DNA of 64,000 nt from Paractinoplanes maris (lineage in GTDB: Bacteria > Actinomycetota > Actinomycetes > Mycobacteriales > Micromonosporaceae), in contig NZ_JALPVL010000011.1 in the NCBI RefSeq assembly GCF_023544465.1, forward strand, positions 1-64,000. Direction: 5' to 3'. The translations under genes and the position numbers were made by a program. The notes under the pieces are model-generated. The model was not told where the DNA came from, did not search any database, and saw nothing but the letters and a program-made list of their open reading frames with translations. Below are positions 49,628 through 59,365 of the stretch, one piece after another (the first letter of the stretch is position 1; each line of letters begins with the position of its first letter).

Positions 49628-50359
49628 TCACCTCTGATCGGACATCCGGCGGATCACCGCGAGCGCGGCCTCGGTCAGGTCGGTGCCCGCGGTGCCGGCC
49701 TCGAGGCACAGGCTCAGATAGGCGTCGTCGGCGCCACACCGGTTGGCGGTGGCGATCAACTTGATGGCGTGCCTGATGGTGGCCCGGATGTCCAGCGCGG
49801 CGGCATAGCCGGTGACCAGGTCGAGGCCGCCGGCGTCCAGGCCGCTCGGCAGGTCCCGGCCCTCGCGTCCCGCGCGACCGTGGACGTGCCAGATGCCGGC
49901 GATCAGCGGTGCCATGGCCGCCCGGTCGTGCCCGTAGGCGTTGAGAGCGGCGATCACCTTTCCCCGCCCGGCGAACATCGGCACCGACACCGAGGCGTGC
50001 AGTCCCATTCGCGGGGCCACCTCGTGGAAGCCCGGCCACTGCACCATCGCGTCGATGTCGGGCACACCGACCGGAACGCCACCGTTGACGCTGTCCAGGC
50101 AGGGCCCGGCGTTGTCGGAGTACTGGGCGTGGTCGACCGCCTGGATCAGATCGTCGCTGACCGCCACCGTGGTGTAGACCTTGCCGCGCAGTGCGGTGAT
50201 CGACGCGTACAGCGCGGGCCCGACCCGCTCGGCGGTGAGCTTGGCGATGGCCAGCATCCGGCCGTCCAGGGTCGGCGAGTGGTCCGGGGTGCCGGCCAGC
50301 GCCGTCAGGGCCGTGGCCAGGACGCCGTGAGCACCCGGCCGACCGGATGCGACTGTCAT
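49628..50359 (-). CDS. GAF-domain protein with degenerate ANTAR-like tail
   Basis: Cytoplasmic protein of 243 aa. A GAF domain covers about 20-150 (SITALRGKVYTTVAVSDDL, CLDSVNGGVPVGVPDI, MGLHASVSVPMF). The last 55 residues (IRHAIKLIATANRCGADDAY, LTEAALAVIRRMS) resemble an ANTAR RNA-binding domain but lack several usual residues. Intact relatives act as antiterminators that respond to stress. AGGAGAAG lies 2 nt before the ATG. A GGGTAT element (50396, minus strand) could be an alternative-sigma -10 box, but no matching -35 is visible. Confidence 0.8.
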   Translation of the reverse strand: MTVASGRPGAHGVLATALTALAGTPDHSPTLDGRMLAIAKLTAERVGPALYASITALRGKVYTTVAVSDDLIQAVDHAQYSDNAGPCLDSVNGGVPVGVPDIDAMVQWPGFHEVAPRMGLHASVSVPMFAGRGKVIAALNAYGHDRAAMAPLIAGIWHVHGRAGREGRDLPSGLDAGGLDLVTGYAAALDIRATIRHAIKLIATANRCGADDAYLSLCLEAGTAGTDLTEAALAVIRRMSDQR

Positions 50360-50551
50360 GGCTTCTCCTGGCGGCTCTCTCCGGCGGGACGTCCGTATAC
50401 CCATCGATGCCGCGCTGTACCCCCGGTGGCACCGGGCTCTGCGCCGGAGGGAGTTCCATCTCACTTTCAGTGAGCGGAGGCGGTGGATCCGTGTAACCGG
50501 GAGGGCGGGGGGTAGCCGGGCGGAACCACGCACTCGATTACGGAGGACCCC

Positions 50552-51100
50552 TTGGCGAAAGACACTCTGTCCCGATCCCTGCACGACGTCGGCCTGGCCG
50601 CCTGGTTCGGAGGGACGCTGGCCAACGCCGTCGCCCTCAACCCGGCGGCCGCGGAGGCGGACACGGCGAACGGGACCGGCCGGGTGGCCAACACCGGCTG
50701 GAACAAATGGACCCCGGTCAACGCGGCGGCCATCGGCGCCCATCTGGCGGGCAGCATCGGCGAGCTCGCCGGCAACCGGGCCCGCCTGGCCGGCCAGCGC
50801 GGAGTGGGATCGACCGCGCTGGTCAAGACCGGTCTGACCGCGGCCGCGCTGGCCGTGACCGGATACAGCCGGGTGCTCGGCCGCAAGGTGGCCGAGCAGC
50901 AGTCGGTGCCGGCGCTGGCCGGCACCGAGCCCGCCTCGAGCACGCCGGAGGACGTCGCCAAGGCGCAGAAGCAGCTGTCCGGGCTGCAGTGGGTCGTGCC
51001 GCTGCTCACGGGTGCGCTCATCGTGGTCAGCTCGCTGGCCGGTGAGCAGCAGCGGGCGAGCGAGGTGAAGAAGGGCTTCCTGGCCCGCATCACCGGCTGA
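50552..51100 (+). CDS. Small membrane protein of unknown function
   Basis: Protein of 182 aa. The N-terminus (LHDVGLAAWFGGTLANAVAL) is amphipathic. Weak membrane segments are at about 85-110 (LVKTGLTAAALAVTGYSRVL) and 150-166 (WVVPLLTGALIVVSSLAG). I do not recognise the family. The start is TTG, fixed by GGAGGA 5 nt upstream. It is divergent from the GAF gene with a 192-bp gap that contains a CTCACT-TTC-AGTGAG hairpin (50459-50473). Confidence 0.75.
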   Translation: MAKDTLSRSLHDVGLAAWFGGTLANAVALNPAAAEADTANGTGRVANTGWNKWTPVNAAAIGAHLAGSIGELAGNRARLAGQRGVGSTALVKTGLTAAALAVTGYSRVLGRKVAEQQSVPALAGTEPASSTPEDVAKAQKQLSGLQWVVPLLTGALIVVSSLAGEQQRASEVKKGFLARITG

Positions 51101-51154
51101 TGTCACCGGTCACACCCTCGTACCGGGCGGATCGCCCGGTACGGGGGCCGGGGA

Positions 51155-51793
51155 TCAGCCGAGCAGGCGGCGCTCCCAGGCCCAGGCGGCGATCTCGACG
51201 CGGTTGCGCGCGTTCAGCTTGGTCATGACGCTGCCGACATGGGTCTTGACCGTGCCGATGGAGATGAAGAGCTGGGCCGCGATCTCGGCGTTGGTCAGGC
51301 CCTTGGCGGCCAGCCGGACCACGTCGAGCTCGCGCGGGGAGAGGCCGCCGTCGTCGCCCGAGGGGGCCGGCGGTGACAGGTGCTCCAGGAGGCGGACCGT
51401 GATGGAGGGGCTGATCAGGGCGTCACCGGAGACGGCCGCCCGGACGGCCTCGACCAGCAGCGCCGGGCCGGAGTCCTTGAGGAGGAAGCCGGCCGCGCCG
51501 TTGCGCAGCGCCTGATGCACGTACTCGTCGAGGTCGAACGTGGTCACCACGACCACCTTGACGGGGTCGGTCACGCCGGGACCGGACAGCAGGCGCAGGG
51601 CCTCCAGGCCGTCCATCTTGGGCATCCGGATGTCCAGCAGGGCCACGTCGGGCCGCAGCCGGCGGGCCATGGCCACCGCTTCGACGCCGTCGGCGGCCTC
51701 GCCGACGACCTCCATGTCGGGCTGGGCGCCGATGATCATGCCGAAGCCGGTGCGGACCATGGCCTGGTCGTCGGCGATCAGTACGCGGATCAT
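51155..51793 (-). CDS. NarL/LuxR-family response regulator
   Basis: Regulator of 212 aa. Receiver with DDQ at 8-10, Asp54 in ALLDIRMPKMDG and Lys near 106 (FLLKDSG). The LuxR-type HTH is LSPRELDVVRLAAKGLTNAE and SIGTVKTHVGSVMTKLNARN. The start overlaps the kinase stop by 4 nt. Its likely target is the divergent ABC transporter at 53127, a standard arrangement for drug or peptide exporters in actinobacteria. Confidence 0.93.
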   Translation of the reverse strand: MIRVLIADDQAMVRTGFGMIIGAQPDMEVVGEAADGVEAVAMARRLRPDVALLDIRMPKMDGLEALRLLSGPGVTDPVKVVVVTTFDLDEYVHQALRNGAAGFLLKDSGPALLVEAVRAAVSGDALISPSITVRLLEHLSPPAPSGDDGGLSPRELDVVRLAAKGLTNAEIAAQLFISIGTVKTHVGSVMTKLNARNRVEIAAWAWERRLLG

Positions 51794-52977
51794 GGGTCCG
51801 TCCTCGGGTCGATCGGGAACGCGGCGTCGACCACCCAGCCGCCCTCGATGCCCGGCATGGCGGTGATGCGACCGGCGACCGCGCGGACCCGTTCGCTCAG
51901 GCCCACGAGACCGTACCCTGGGCGCTCGCGCGGCGTGCCCGCCCGGGCGGTGATCACTCCGTCGTTGGCTATCCGCACCAGCAGCCACTCGGGGGTGCGC
52001 CTTATCCACACGTCGGCCGCCGTCGCGTCCGGCGCGTGCTGGCGCACGTTCGTCAGCGCCTCCATCACGACCCGGTAGGCCGAGGTGGAGATCTCGACCG
52101 GCAGGCCCGCCAGGTCGCCGTCGAGGTGCATCCGGGCCTTGGCGCCGCCCGCCGAGTTGAACTGCTCGAGCAGGGCGCCCAGGTCGCCCAGGCCGGCCAC
52201 CGGGGCCAGCGGGGCGTCCGGCTTCGACTCCGGGTCGCGCAGCACGCCGACCATCCGCCGCATCGACGTCATCGTCTCGGCGCCGGCCCGCTCGATCTGG
52301 TCGAGCGCGTGCAGCACCCGTTTCGGGTCCTGCTCGGCGATGAACTTGGCCCCCTGGGCCTGGACGACGATGCCGGTGACGTGGTGGGCGATGAAGTCGT
52401 GCAGATCGCGGGCGAACTCGGCGCGCTGCTCGGCCCGTACGGCGTCGACCGCCCGCTGCCGGGACCCCTCGATGATCCGCAGATAGATGCCGAGGCCGAT
52501 GGCCGCGGCCGCGGCCAGCGCCTGGATCAGCCCGAAGATGACGTAGAGGGCCTCCTGCCCGCTGCGCAGCGGCGCGAAGCTGACCGCGGCGCCGACGATG
52601 AGCAGCGCGGTCGCGCCCCAGCCGGGTGGCGAGTGACGGGCGACCACGTAGCAGACGCCGAGCAGGGCGGCCGACTCGGCGAGCCCCCAGCTGGCCCCGG
52701 ACGAGCCGTCCGCGGAGACCGCGGCCCCGACGGTGACCAGCAGCGAGGCGATGCCGAGCAGCATCGCGGCCCGGGGCAGCCGGGTCGATCCGGGGCGGTG
52801 CACCGGCAGCCAGACCGCCGCCGCGGCCAGCGCCAGCAGGATCTGCAGCAGTCCGAGGGCCTCCGACTGCCGCAACAGGCCCTGGGCGATGTCGAACAGC
52901 CCGAGGACCGCCATCCCGAAGAGCGCGAGGAACTGCGCCAGGCGGCGAAGGATGATCCGGTTCGGGTTGGTCTGCAT
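51790..52977 (-). CDS. NarL-type membrane sensor histidine kinase (HisKA_3)
   Basis: Kinase of 395 aa with about six N-terminal membrane helices and almost no extracellular loops, so it may sense its ligand in the membrane. The HisKA_3 motif is FARDLHDFIAHHVTGIVVQA. The HATPase end is GYGLVGLSERVRAVAG. ATG at 52977 starts MQTNPNRII; a start 45 codons further up would read into the promoter. TACGCT lies 8 nt before the ATG (leaderless). Coupled to the response regulator gene. Confidence 0.9.
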   Translation of the reverse strand: MQTNPNRIILRRLAQFLALFGMAVLGLFDIAQGLLRQSEALGLLQILLALAAAAVWLPVHRPGSTRLPRAAMLLGIASLLVTVGAAVSADGSSGASWGLAESAALLGVCYVVARHSPPGWGATALLIVGAAVSFAPLRSGQEALYVIFGLIQALAAAAAIGLGIYLRIIEGSRQRAVDAVRAEQRAEFARDLHDFIAHHVTGIVVQAQGAKFIAEQDPKRVLHALDQIERAGAETMTSMRRMVGVLRDPESKPDAPLAPVAGLGDLGALLEQFNSAGGAKARMHLDGDLAGLPVEISTSAYRVVMEALTNVRQHAPDATAADVWIRRTPEWLLVRIANDGVITARAGTPRERPGYGLVGLSERVRAVAGRITAMPGIEGGWVVDAAFPIDPRTDP

Positions 52978-53126
52978 CGCCGTCCAGCGTATGCGCTGGT
53001 GCGGGGGCTCCCATCGGCCGAAAGACAGATCCGCCGAAGTTCGCGGGCCTGGCCTGCGGCTGATGTGCCGGCCGATCGGCTCCGCAGATGATTCCCGGCG
53101 TCGCACCATCATCGAGCGGAGAAATC

Positions 53127-53879
53127 ATGCAGACGCAGAACGTGGACACGCTGGCCGCGGTCGCCGCCGTCGACCTGGTCAAGGTCTACGGCAGTGGGGA
53201 CACGGCGGTGCGGGCGCTCGACGGGGTCACCGTCGGCTTCGCCCGGGCCCAGTTCACCGCCATCATGGGGCCGTCCGGCTCCGGCAAGTCCACCCTGATG
53301 CACTGCCTGGCCGGCCTGGACACGGCCACCTCGGGGCAGGCTCTGCTCGGCGGCACCGACCTGACCAAGCAGCCGGACAAGGTGCTGACCAAGGTGCGCC
53401 GGGAGCGGATCGGCTTCGTCTTCCAGGCCTTCAACCTGCTGCCCCAGCTGACCGCGGCGCAGAACATCATGCTGCCGCTGGAGCTCTCCGGCCGCCGTCC
53501 CGACCCGCACCTCTACGGCCACCTCACCGAGTCGCTGGGCATCACGGGCCGGCTCGACCACCGGCCGGGCGAGCTGTCCGGCGGTCAGCAGCAGCGGGTG
53601 GCGATCGCCCGGGCGCTGATGTCGCGGCCCGAGGTCGTCTTCGCCGACGAGCCGACCGGCAACCTGGACTCCCGGTCGGGCTCCGAGGTGCTGCTGTTCC
53701 TGCGCAATTCCGTACGGGAACTGGGCCAGACGATCGTGATGGTGACCCACGACCCGAGCGCCGCGGCCTACGCCGACCGAGTTGTGCTGCTGGCCGACGG
53801 CCGCGTCGCCGGCGAGCTCGACCGCCCCGACATCACGTCGGTCTCGGACGCCCTGCAGAGCCTGGCGGTCGCCCGATGA
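53127..53879 (+). CDS. ABC transporter ATP-binding protein (MacB/LolD type)
   Basis: ATPase of 250 aa. Walker A GPSGSGKST, Q-loop VFQAFNLLPQLTAAQN, signature LSGGQQQRVAIARAL, Walker B VVFADEPTGNLDSRSG, His-switch MVTHDPSAA. GGAGA lies 5 nt before the ATG at 53127. It overlaps the permease gene by 4 nt. The pair exports or extracts hydrophobic compounds, peptides or lipoproteins; control is probably by the two-component system transcribed away from it. Confidence 0.94.
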   Translation: MQTQNVDTLAAVAAVDLVKVYGSGDTAVRALDGVTVGFARAQFTAIMGPSGSGKSTLMHCLAGLDTATSGQALLGGTDLTKQPDKVLTKVRRERIGFVFQAFNLLPQLTAAQNIMLPLELSGRRPDPHLYGHLTESLGITGRLDHRPGELSGGQQQRVAIARALMSRPEVVFADEPTGNLDSRSGSEVLLFLRNSVRELGQTIVMVTHDPSAAAYADRVVLLADGRVAGELDRPDITSVSDALQSLAVAR

Positions 53880-56407
53880 GCGTGCTCCGCACCCAGTTGC
53901 GCGGCGTGGCCCGCCGCCCGTCGCGCCTGCTGCTCACCGGCCTGGCCGTGCTGGTCGTGTCGTTCGTCGTCTACGCCACCGTGCTGGCCCAGCAGATCAC
54001 CGAGCGCAGCATGCTCAACGGCCTCAGCGGCACCCCCGAGGCGGTCGACGTGGTCGTGCGCAACGGCACGATAGAGGCGGCTCAGCTCGCCGCGATCCAG
54101 AAGGCGGCCGGCGTCGAGGAGGCGGTCGGCCGGATCGACTACGGCGGTCAGATCGGCGGCGAATACCTGCAGCTGCTGGCCGACCCGGGCACCGGGCCGC
54201 TCGCGCTGACCACGGTCAGCCAGGGCCGGTTCCCGTCGGCGCCGGGCGAGGTCGCGGTCAGCCCGCGCACGGTCGAGCGGATGGGGCTCAAGCTCGGCAC
54301 CACGGTCGACGCGCAGATCCGCTACGACGAGCAGGGCAACCCCCTGGCCAAGACGAAACTCAAGGTCGTCGGGGTGGTCGCGGCCCGCGACGACTTCGGC
54401 TTCCAGGCGTACGCCCCCACGGCCGCCCTGCTGAAGCTGACCGCCGCGCCGTTCCTGAGCCAGATCGACATCCGGGTCACGCCGGGCACCGACGTGGCGG
54501 CCGTGCGGAGCCGGATCGACCAGGTCTTCGCCTCCTCGACCAAGCTCGCGGCCGACGAGCGTCCCCAGGTCAGCGACGGCCCGACCGTCCGGCACGAGGA
54601 GGCCGAGGCCAAGGTGTCCGACGTCAACGCCATCTTCGCGGTGATCGCCATGTTCGTCGCGATCGCCGTGGTCGCCGCCGGCCTGGTCGCCACCTCGACG
54701 TTCCGCATCGTGTTCGCCCAGCGGATGCGCCAGCTGGCCCTGCTGCGCGCGGTCGGTGCCGGCCGTCGCTCGATCACCGGGGCGCTGGCCACCGAGGGCG
54801 CGCTGACCGGCCTGGTCACCGGCACGGTGGGCGTGCTGATCGCGCTCGGCGTGGGCCACCTCGTGCCGGTCGCGGCCGGGTGGTTCGACAAGCAGATCGC
54901 CTCACCCGGCGTGCCCGTCCCGGCCGCCCTCGGCACGATCGCGCTGGCCGTCGGGATCACCGTGCTGGCCGTGCTGGCCCCGGCCGCGTCGGCCTCGCGG
55001 GTCTCCCCGCTGGAGGCGCTGCGCGGTTCCGGCACGACCGGTGCCCGCCGCGACATCGGCAAGCTGCGCTGGGCCACCGGCATCGTGCTGACCGCGGGGG
55101 CGGTGCTTCTCGCGGCCTACGTGATCACCCACCTGCCCGGTCGCGACCCCGAGAACTACGACGCGCAGCCGATGCTGTTCGCCATCGTCGCGTCCGGCGC
55201 GTGCGCCTTCTTCGCCCTGGTGGCGCTGGGCCCGGTCCTGGTGCGGCCGGTGCTGGCCCTGCTGGGCTGGCCGATCCGCCGCTCGGGCCCGGTCGGCCGG
55301 CTGGCCGCCGGGGGAGTGGGCGCGGCGCCGCGCCGGGCCGCCGCGGTCTCGGTCGTGGTCGCGCTCGGCGTCACCCTGATCGCCGGGGCCCTGGTCGGCG
55401 GCGCGTCGTTCCGGGTGCTGGTCGACCGTGAGACGGCCGCGTCGTCGCCGTCGGACTACGAGCTGACCGGCGTGAACGAGGACCCGGTGCCGGCCACCCT
55501 GGTCGAGCAGCTGAAGAAGAACGACAAGATCAGCCATGTCACCCCGTACCGGCGGCTGCAGACCACGATCGGCGGCCAGTCGGAGCTGCCGGTCACCGAC
55601 CTGGTGATGTCGGGGCTGCCGCAGCTGAAGAAGCTGGACGCGGCGTCCGGCTCGCTCGGTGACGCCGGGCCGGGCAAGGTGGTGCTCTCGGGCTTCGCGG
55701 CCGAGGTGACCGGGGCGCGGGTGGGTGACCCGGTGGAGTTCGTGACCGGCAAGCGCAAGGCGAAGCTGACCGTGGCCGCCGTGCTGCCCGACGACGCGCC
55801 GTTGCACGCCTCGGCCGTCCTCGACCCGGCCGACCTGACCCGGCTGGGCGCCCCCGCGACGTACGCCGGTGTGCTGGCCGACGCCGCGGCGAGCGGGGAG
55901 AAGGCCCGCACCGACGGCAACCGGGCCATCCAGGACACCCAGGCCGCGGCCGGCGGCAAGTGGCGCATCGACGTGCTGGCCGACCAGCGCGACCAGATCA
56001 ACGACAACGTCACCCTGCTGCTGGTGATCGCGATCGGCCTGATCGGGCTCACGGTGATCATCGCCGTGGTCGGGGTGGGCACCACGACCGCGCTGTCGGT
56101 GGTCGAGCGGGTCCGCGAGTCCGGGGTGCTGCGCGCGGTCGGCCTCTCCCAGGGGGGCCTGCGCGCGATGCTGACGGCGGAGTCGGCGCTCTACGGCGTC
56201 ATCGGCGCCGCCATCGGGCTGGCGCTCGGGGTCCCGTACGCCTGGCTGGCCGTCAAGGCACTCGGCGTCAACGCCCCGCTGACCGTGCCGGTCGCCCAGC
56301 TCGCGGCGGTCTTCGCCGTGCTGGTCGTGCTGACCGCGCTGGCCGGCGTGCTGCCCGCCCGCCGGGCGGCGAAGGTGAGCCCGGTCGCCGCGCTGGGCGC
56401 CGAATAA
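53876..56407 (+). CDS. ABC transporter permease with two FtsX domains
   Basis: Membrane protein of 843 aa. A first helix at about 18-40 is followed by a large extracytoplasmic domain, an FtsX block of three helices (IFAVIAMFVAIAVVAAGLVA), two central helices, a second external domain (QLKKNDKISHVTPYRRLQTT) and a second FtsX block (LLLVIAIGLIGLTVIIAVVG). Both blocks keep the conserved SPLEALR / SPVAALG ending. Start overlaps the ATPase stop (ATGA). Full-length compared with actinobacterial single-chain MacB-like permeases. Confidence 0.92.
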   Translation: MSVLRTQLRGVARRPSRLLLTGLAVLVVSFVVYATVLAQQITERSMLNGLSGTPEAVDVVVRNGTIEAAQLAAIQKAAGVEEAVGRIDYGGQIGGEYLQLLADPGTGPLALTTVSQGRFPSAPGEVAVSPRTVERMGLKLGTTVDAQIRYDEQGNPLAKTKLKVVGVVAARDDFGFQAYAPTAALLKLTAAPFLSQIDIRVTPGTDVAAVRSRIDQVFASSTKLAADERPQVSDGPTVRHEEAEAKVSDVNAIFAVIAMFVAIAVVAAGLVATSTFRIVFAQRMRQLALLRAVGAGRRSITGALATEGALTGLVTGTVGVLIALGVGHLVPVAAGWFDKQIASPGVPVPAALGTIALAVGITVLAVLAPAASASRVSPLEALRGSGTTGARRDIGKLRWATGIVLTAGAVLLAAYVITHLPGRDPENYDAQPMLFAIVASGACAFFALVALGPVLVRPVLALLGWPIRRSGPVGRLAAGGVGAAPRRAAAVSVVVALGVTLIAGALVGGASFRVLVDRETAASSPSDYELTGVNEDPVPATLVEQLKKNDKISHVTPYRRLQTTIGGQSELPVTDLVMSGLPQLKKLDAASGSLGDAGPGKVVLSGFAAEVTGARVGDPVEFVTGKRKAKLTVAAVLPDDAPLHASAVLDPADLTRLGAPATYAGVLADAAASGEKARTDGNRAIQDTQAAAGGKWRIDVLADQRDQINDNVTLLLVIAIGLIGLTVIIAVVGVGTTTALSVVERVRESGVLRAVGLSQGGLRAMLTAESALYGVIGAAIGLALGVPYAWLAVKALGVNAPLTVPVAQLAAVFAVLVVLTALAGVLPARRAAKVSPVAALGAE

Positions 56408-56434
56408 TCGGGCGCGGAAGGCCGGCCGGTCGGC

Positions 56435-56440
56435 TATAGA
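56435..56440 (+). promoter_or_regulatory. Leaderless -10 box (TATAGA)
   Basis: TATAGA, then 7 nt, then the ATG at 56448. Confidence 0.6.
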
Positions 56441-56447
56441 GCAGGGT

Positions 56448-57080
56448 ATGGACGAGTTCTGGCCCCTGTTCGGCCTCCGGTTGGCCTTCCGCGACGTGCT
56501 CCTGCGCCCGATGACCGAGGCCGACCTGCCGCGTCTGGCCGCGGTCCTGCCGGCCGACGCCGGGCACGACCCGCGGCTGGCGATGTACGAGTCGCAGACC
56601 TACGCCGAGAACGAGCGCCGGTTGTTCTGCCAGGGCTACTGGAAGGCGCTCGGGACCTGGTCGCCGGAGTCGTGGGTGCTGCACTTCGCGGTCTCGCACG
56701 GCGGTGAGCTGGTCGGCGTGCAGACCCTGGAGGGCGACGACTTCCCGGCCCTGCGGACGGTCGACTCCGCCTCGTGGCTGGTGCCGGCGGTGCGCGGGCG
56801 AGGTCTCGGGGTGGCCATGCGCACCGCGATGCTGCAGTTCGCGTTCGGCGAGCTGGGTGCGACCGCCGCGATCACCTCGGCCACCACCACCAACGCGGCC
56901 TCGCTCGGGGTCTCCCGCCGGCTGGGGTACGCCGGGAACGGGATCAGCCGCATCGTCGACACCGGTGGCGACGTCGTCGAGCTCCAGCATCTCCGGCTGA
57001 CGCGCGACCGCTGGCCCGGCGCCGAGGTGCCGGTGGCCGGTTTCGCGCCCTGCCGGCCCTGGTTCGGGATGGCGGGCTGA
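56448..57080 (+). CDS. GNAT-family N-acetyltransferase
   Basis: Acetyltransferase of 210 aa, similar to the RimJ/RimL-like group. LRPMTEADLPRLAAVLP opens the fold, and the acetyl-CoA loop is VPAVRGRGLGVAMRTAML, followed by SATTTNAASLGVSRRLGY. Substrate unknown. Leaderless start; 40 bp after the ABC permease but with its own promoter. Confidence 0.88.
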   Translation: MDEFWPLFGLRLAFRDVLLRPMTEADLPRLAAVLPADAGHDPRLAMYESQTYAENERRLFCQGYWKALGTWSPESWVLHFAVSHGGELVGVQTLEGDDFPALRTVDSASWLVPAVRGRGLGVAMRTAMLQFAFGELGATAAITSATTTNAASLGVSRRLGYAGNGISRIVDTGGDVVELQHLRLTRDRWPGAEVPVAGFAPCRPWFGMAG

Positions 57081-57136
57081 TCACTCGTTCGATACCCTCA
57101 CGCCCGGCTTTTGTCGAGATCAGCGGGGGGAACATC

Positions 57137-59365
57137 GTGAGGCGTCGACTGGCGATAGGGACGGGGGCCGCGGCCGCGGTGCTCGCGGCGGGCGGCGGGG
57201 TGGCCGTCCTGACGTGGCCGTCCGACCCGGTTCCGGTGGCTCTGCCGGAGTCGATCGCCTCGGCCCCGGCCGCCGCGGGGGCCAAGGCGGCTGCCGCGAC
57301 GGCGGAGCCCACCGGTGTCCGCATCGACCGGGTGCCGCTGACCGCGCTGGGCCGCAAGTTCACCCTCCCGCAGCGAGACACCCAGCGGTTCAGCATGGTC
57401 AGCGTCAGCTGGAAGAGCCCGGCCGACAAGCCCGACGGCACGGTGCAGGTGCGCACCCGCGACGCGGGCAGCGGCGCCTGGACGGGCTGGAAGTCGCTGG
57501 AGGTCGCCGAGGAAGCGGCCGACCTCAAGGGGGAGCGGGCCGCGTCGCGCGGGGCCATGGAGCCGCTGTGGACCGGTCCGTCCAACGGTGTGGCGGCCCG
57601 GCTCGTCGGCTCGGGCACCAAGCCGCTGCCGGCCGAGCTGCGCCTCGCCCTGATCGACCCGGACGCGCCCGAGGCCGGTGGCCGCGGCGGCGGCGAGCCG
57701 GTTCCCGCCGTGCCGCCGGCCTCGGAGGCGCCGCCGGCCACCACGGCGCCGACCCAGGCCGCCACCACGAAGGCGGGCACCACGGCGCCCACGCCGCCCA
57801 TGATCACCAAGCCCGTGCCCGAGGCCGCCACCACCACGGTGCCGCCGACGGTTCCCAAGCCGCCGCTGCCGGCCTATGTCTCCCGGGCCAAGTGGGGCGC
57901 CGACGAAAGCCTCGTGAAGGCCCCTCCGACCATCGCCAAAGAGGGCGTCAAGATGGTCTGGGTGCACCACACCGGCACCGAGGACAACCCGGTGACCTGT
58001 GCCGAGGTGCCGAAGTTCGTCAAGGCGATCATGGCCAACGACATCCGGGAGAAGGGCCTCGACGACATCGGGTACAACTACCTCGTCGACAAGTGCGGCA
58101 CGCTCTACGAGGGCCGCAAGGGCGGGGTCACCGCGGCTGTCGTGGGCGCGCACGTGGCCGGCTTCAACACCGGCTCGACGGGGGTCGCCCTGATCGGTGA
58201 CTACACCACCGAGCGGCCGGCCAACGCGGCGCTCACCACGATCGCCAAGCTCGCGGCGTCGCGCCTGGGGGCGTACGGCTTCGATCCGACCAGCACGGCG
58301 GACATGACCGCCGGCGTCACCGGTCTCAAGTGGCCGCTCGGCTCGACGGTGACGTTCCCGCGCATCGCCGGGCACAGCGACGGCACCGAGACCGAGTGCC
58401 CCGGCGCCGCGTTCTATCCGCTGATGGGTCAGCTGCGGGCCCGCGCCGCGCTGCCCGGCCTGGCCATCACCTCGGTCAGCGGCGGCGAGCCGACCACCGG
58501 CACCTACTACGTGCACGACAAGGGTCAGGTCCACTTCACCGTCGGCGGGGACGGCTCAAAGATCAGCCGGTTCGACCTGCTGGTCGACAGCAAGGTGGTC
58601 GCGACCGCCCCCGGCAACACGACCGCGGGGTCCGCTCCCTTCACCGTGACGCCCGGCTCGCACAACGCGGCCGTCCGGGTCGTGCACACCACCGGTGCCA
58701 CCGACATCACGCCGGTCACGAAGATCATCGGTGACGTCATGAAACCGACGTTCCCGATCGCGCCGACGGTGGCGCTGAGGGCCGGCACCTACTCGGACAC
58801 CGCCGTGCCGGTCGCGGTCAGCTTCAAGGCAGCCGACAACAACGGCAAGATCAGCCGACAGCGGGCGGTCTCGCCCAAGGACGTCCCGATGCTCGGCACC
58901 TCGACCCTGTGGAACGCGACCGTCAAGCCCAACGTCGCCGTGGCGTACTCCGTGCGGGCCAGCGACATGGCCTACAACGAGGGCGCCTCGGTCACCACGC
59001 GGACCATCGTCCAGATGCCCGAGAACCAGGCCAAGCGCACCGGCTCGTGGCAGACTCGGTCGGCCTCGACCTACCTGGGCGGCCGGGCTTCCGCCGGCCG
59101 GGACAAGAACGCCAAGCTGGCCTACACGTTCAACGGCCGCGCGGCCGCGCTGACCTTCACCCGTACGCCCGCCACGGGCCAGGCCATCGTGCTGGTCGAC
59201 GGGGTCAAGGTGGCCACCGTGGACACCAAGGGCCCGGCGACCGCGCACCGCCAGACGATCTGGGTCAAGGCTCTGACCGCCAAGACCCACACCGTCTCGG
59301 TGGTGGTCGTGGGCACGCCCGGCCGGCCGACCGTGATCTCGGACGGCCTCACGTACGTCAAGTAG
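57137..59365 (+). CDS. Secreted N-acetylmuramoyl-L-alanine amidase (PGRP/Amidase_2) with C-terminal repeats
   Basis: Cell-wall hydrolase of 742 aa. After RRR a signal segment (LAIGTGAAAAVLAAGGGVAVL) leads to a beta-rich N-terminal domain, a Thr/Pro/Ala linker (about 195-245) and the Amidase_2/PGRP domain. The zinc ligands lie in WVHHTGTED, IAGHSDGTETECPG (His and Cys). The C-terminal 300 residues are two or three Ig-like or beta-sandwich modules (FDLLVDSKVVATAPGNT, TFTRTPATGQAIVLVDG). The start is GTG with GGGGGGAA upstream. It cleaves the muramyl-peptide amide bond, for remodelling or competition. Confidence 0.9.
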   Translation: MRRRLAIGTGAAAAVLAAGGGVAVLTWPSDPVPVALPESIASAPAAAGAKAAAATAEPTGVRIDRVPLTALGRKFTLPQRDTQRFSMVSVSWKSPADKPDGTVQVRTRDAGSGAWTGWKSLEVAEEAADLKGERAASRGAMEPLWTGPSNGVAARLVGSGTKPLPAELRLALIDPDAPEAGGRGGGEPVPAVPPASEAPPATTAPTQAATTKAGTTAPTPPMITKPVPEAATTTVPPTVPKPPLPAYVSRAKWGADESLVKAPPTIAKEGVKMVWVHHTGTEDNPVTCAEVPKFVKAIMANDIREKGLDDIGYNYLVDKCGTLYEGRKGGVTAAVVGAHVAGFNTGSTGVALIGDYTTERPANAALTTIAKLAASRLGAYGFDPTSTADMTAGVTGLKWPLGSTVTFPRIAGHSDGTETECPGAAFYPLMGQLRARAALPGLAITSVSGGEPTTGTYYVHDKGQVHFTVGGDGSKISRFDLLVDSKVVATAPGNTTAGSAPFTVTPGSHNAAVRVVHTTGATDITPVTKIIGDVMKPTFPIAPTVALRAGTYSDTAVPVAVSFKAADNNGKISRQRAVSPKDVPMLGTSTLWNATVKPNVAVAYSVRASDMAYNEGASVTTRTIVQMPENQAKRTGSWQTRSASTYLGGRASAGRDKNAKLAYTFNGRAAALTFTRTPATGQAIVLVDGVKVATVDTKGPATAHRQTIWVKALTAKTHTVSVVVVGTPGRPTVISDGLTYVK

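Noticed and set aside
50396..50401. SigB-type promoter before the GAF gene
   Set aside because: GGGTAT is present on the minus strand but no GTTT-like -35 lies at the right distance.
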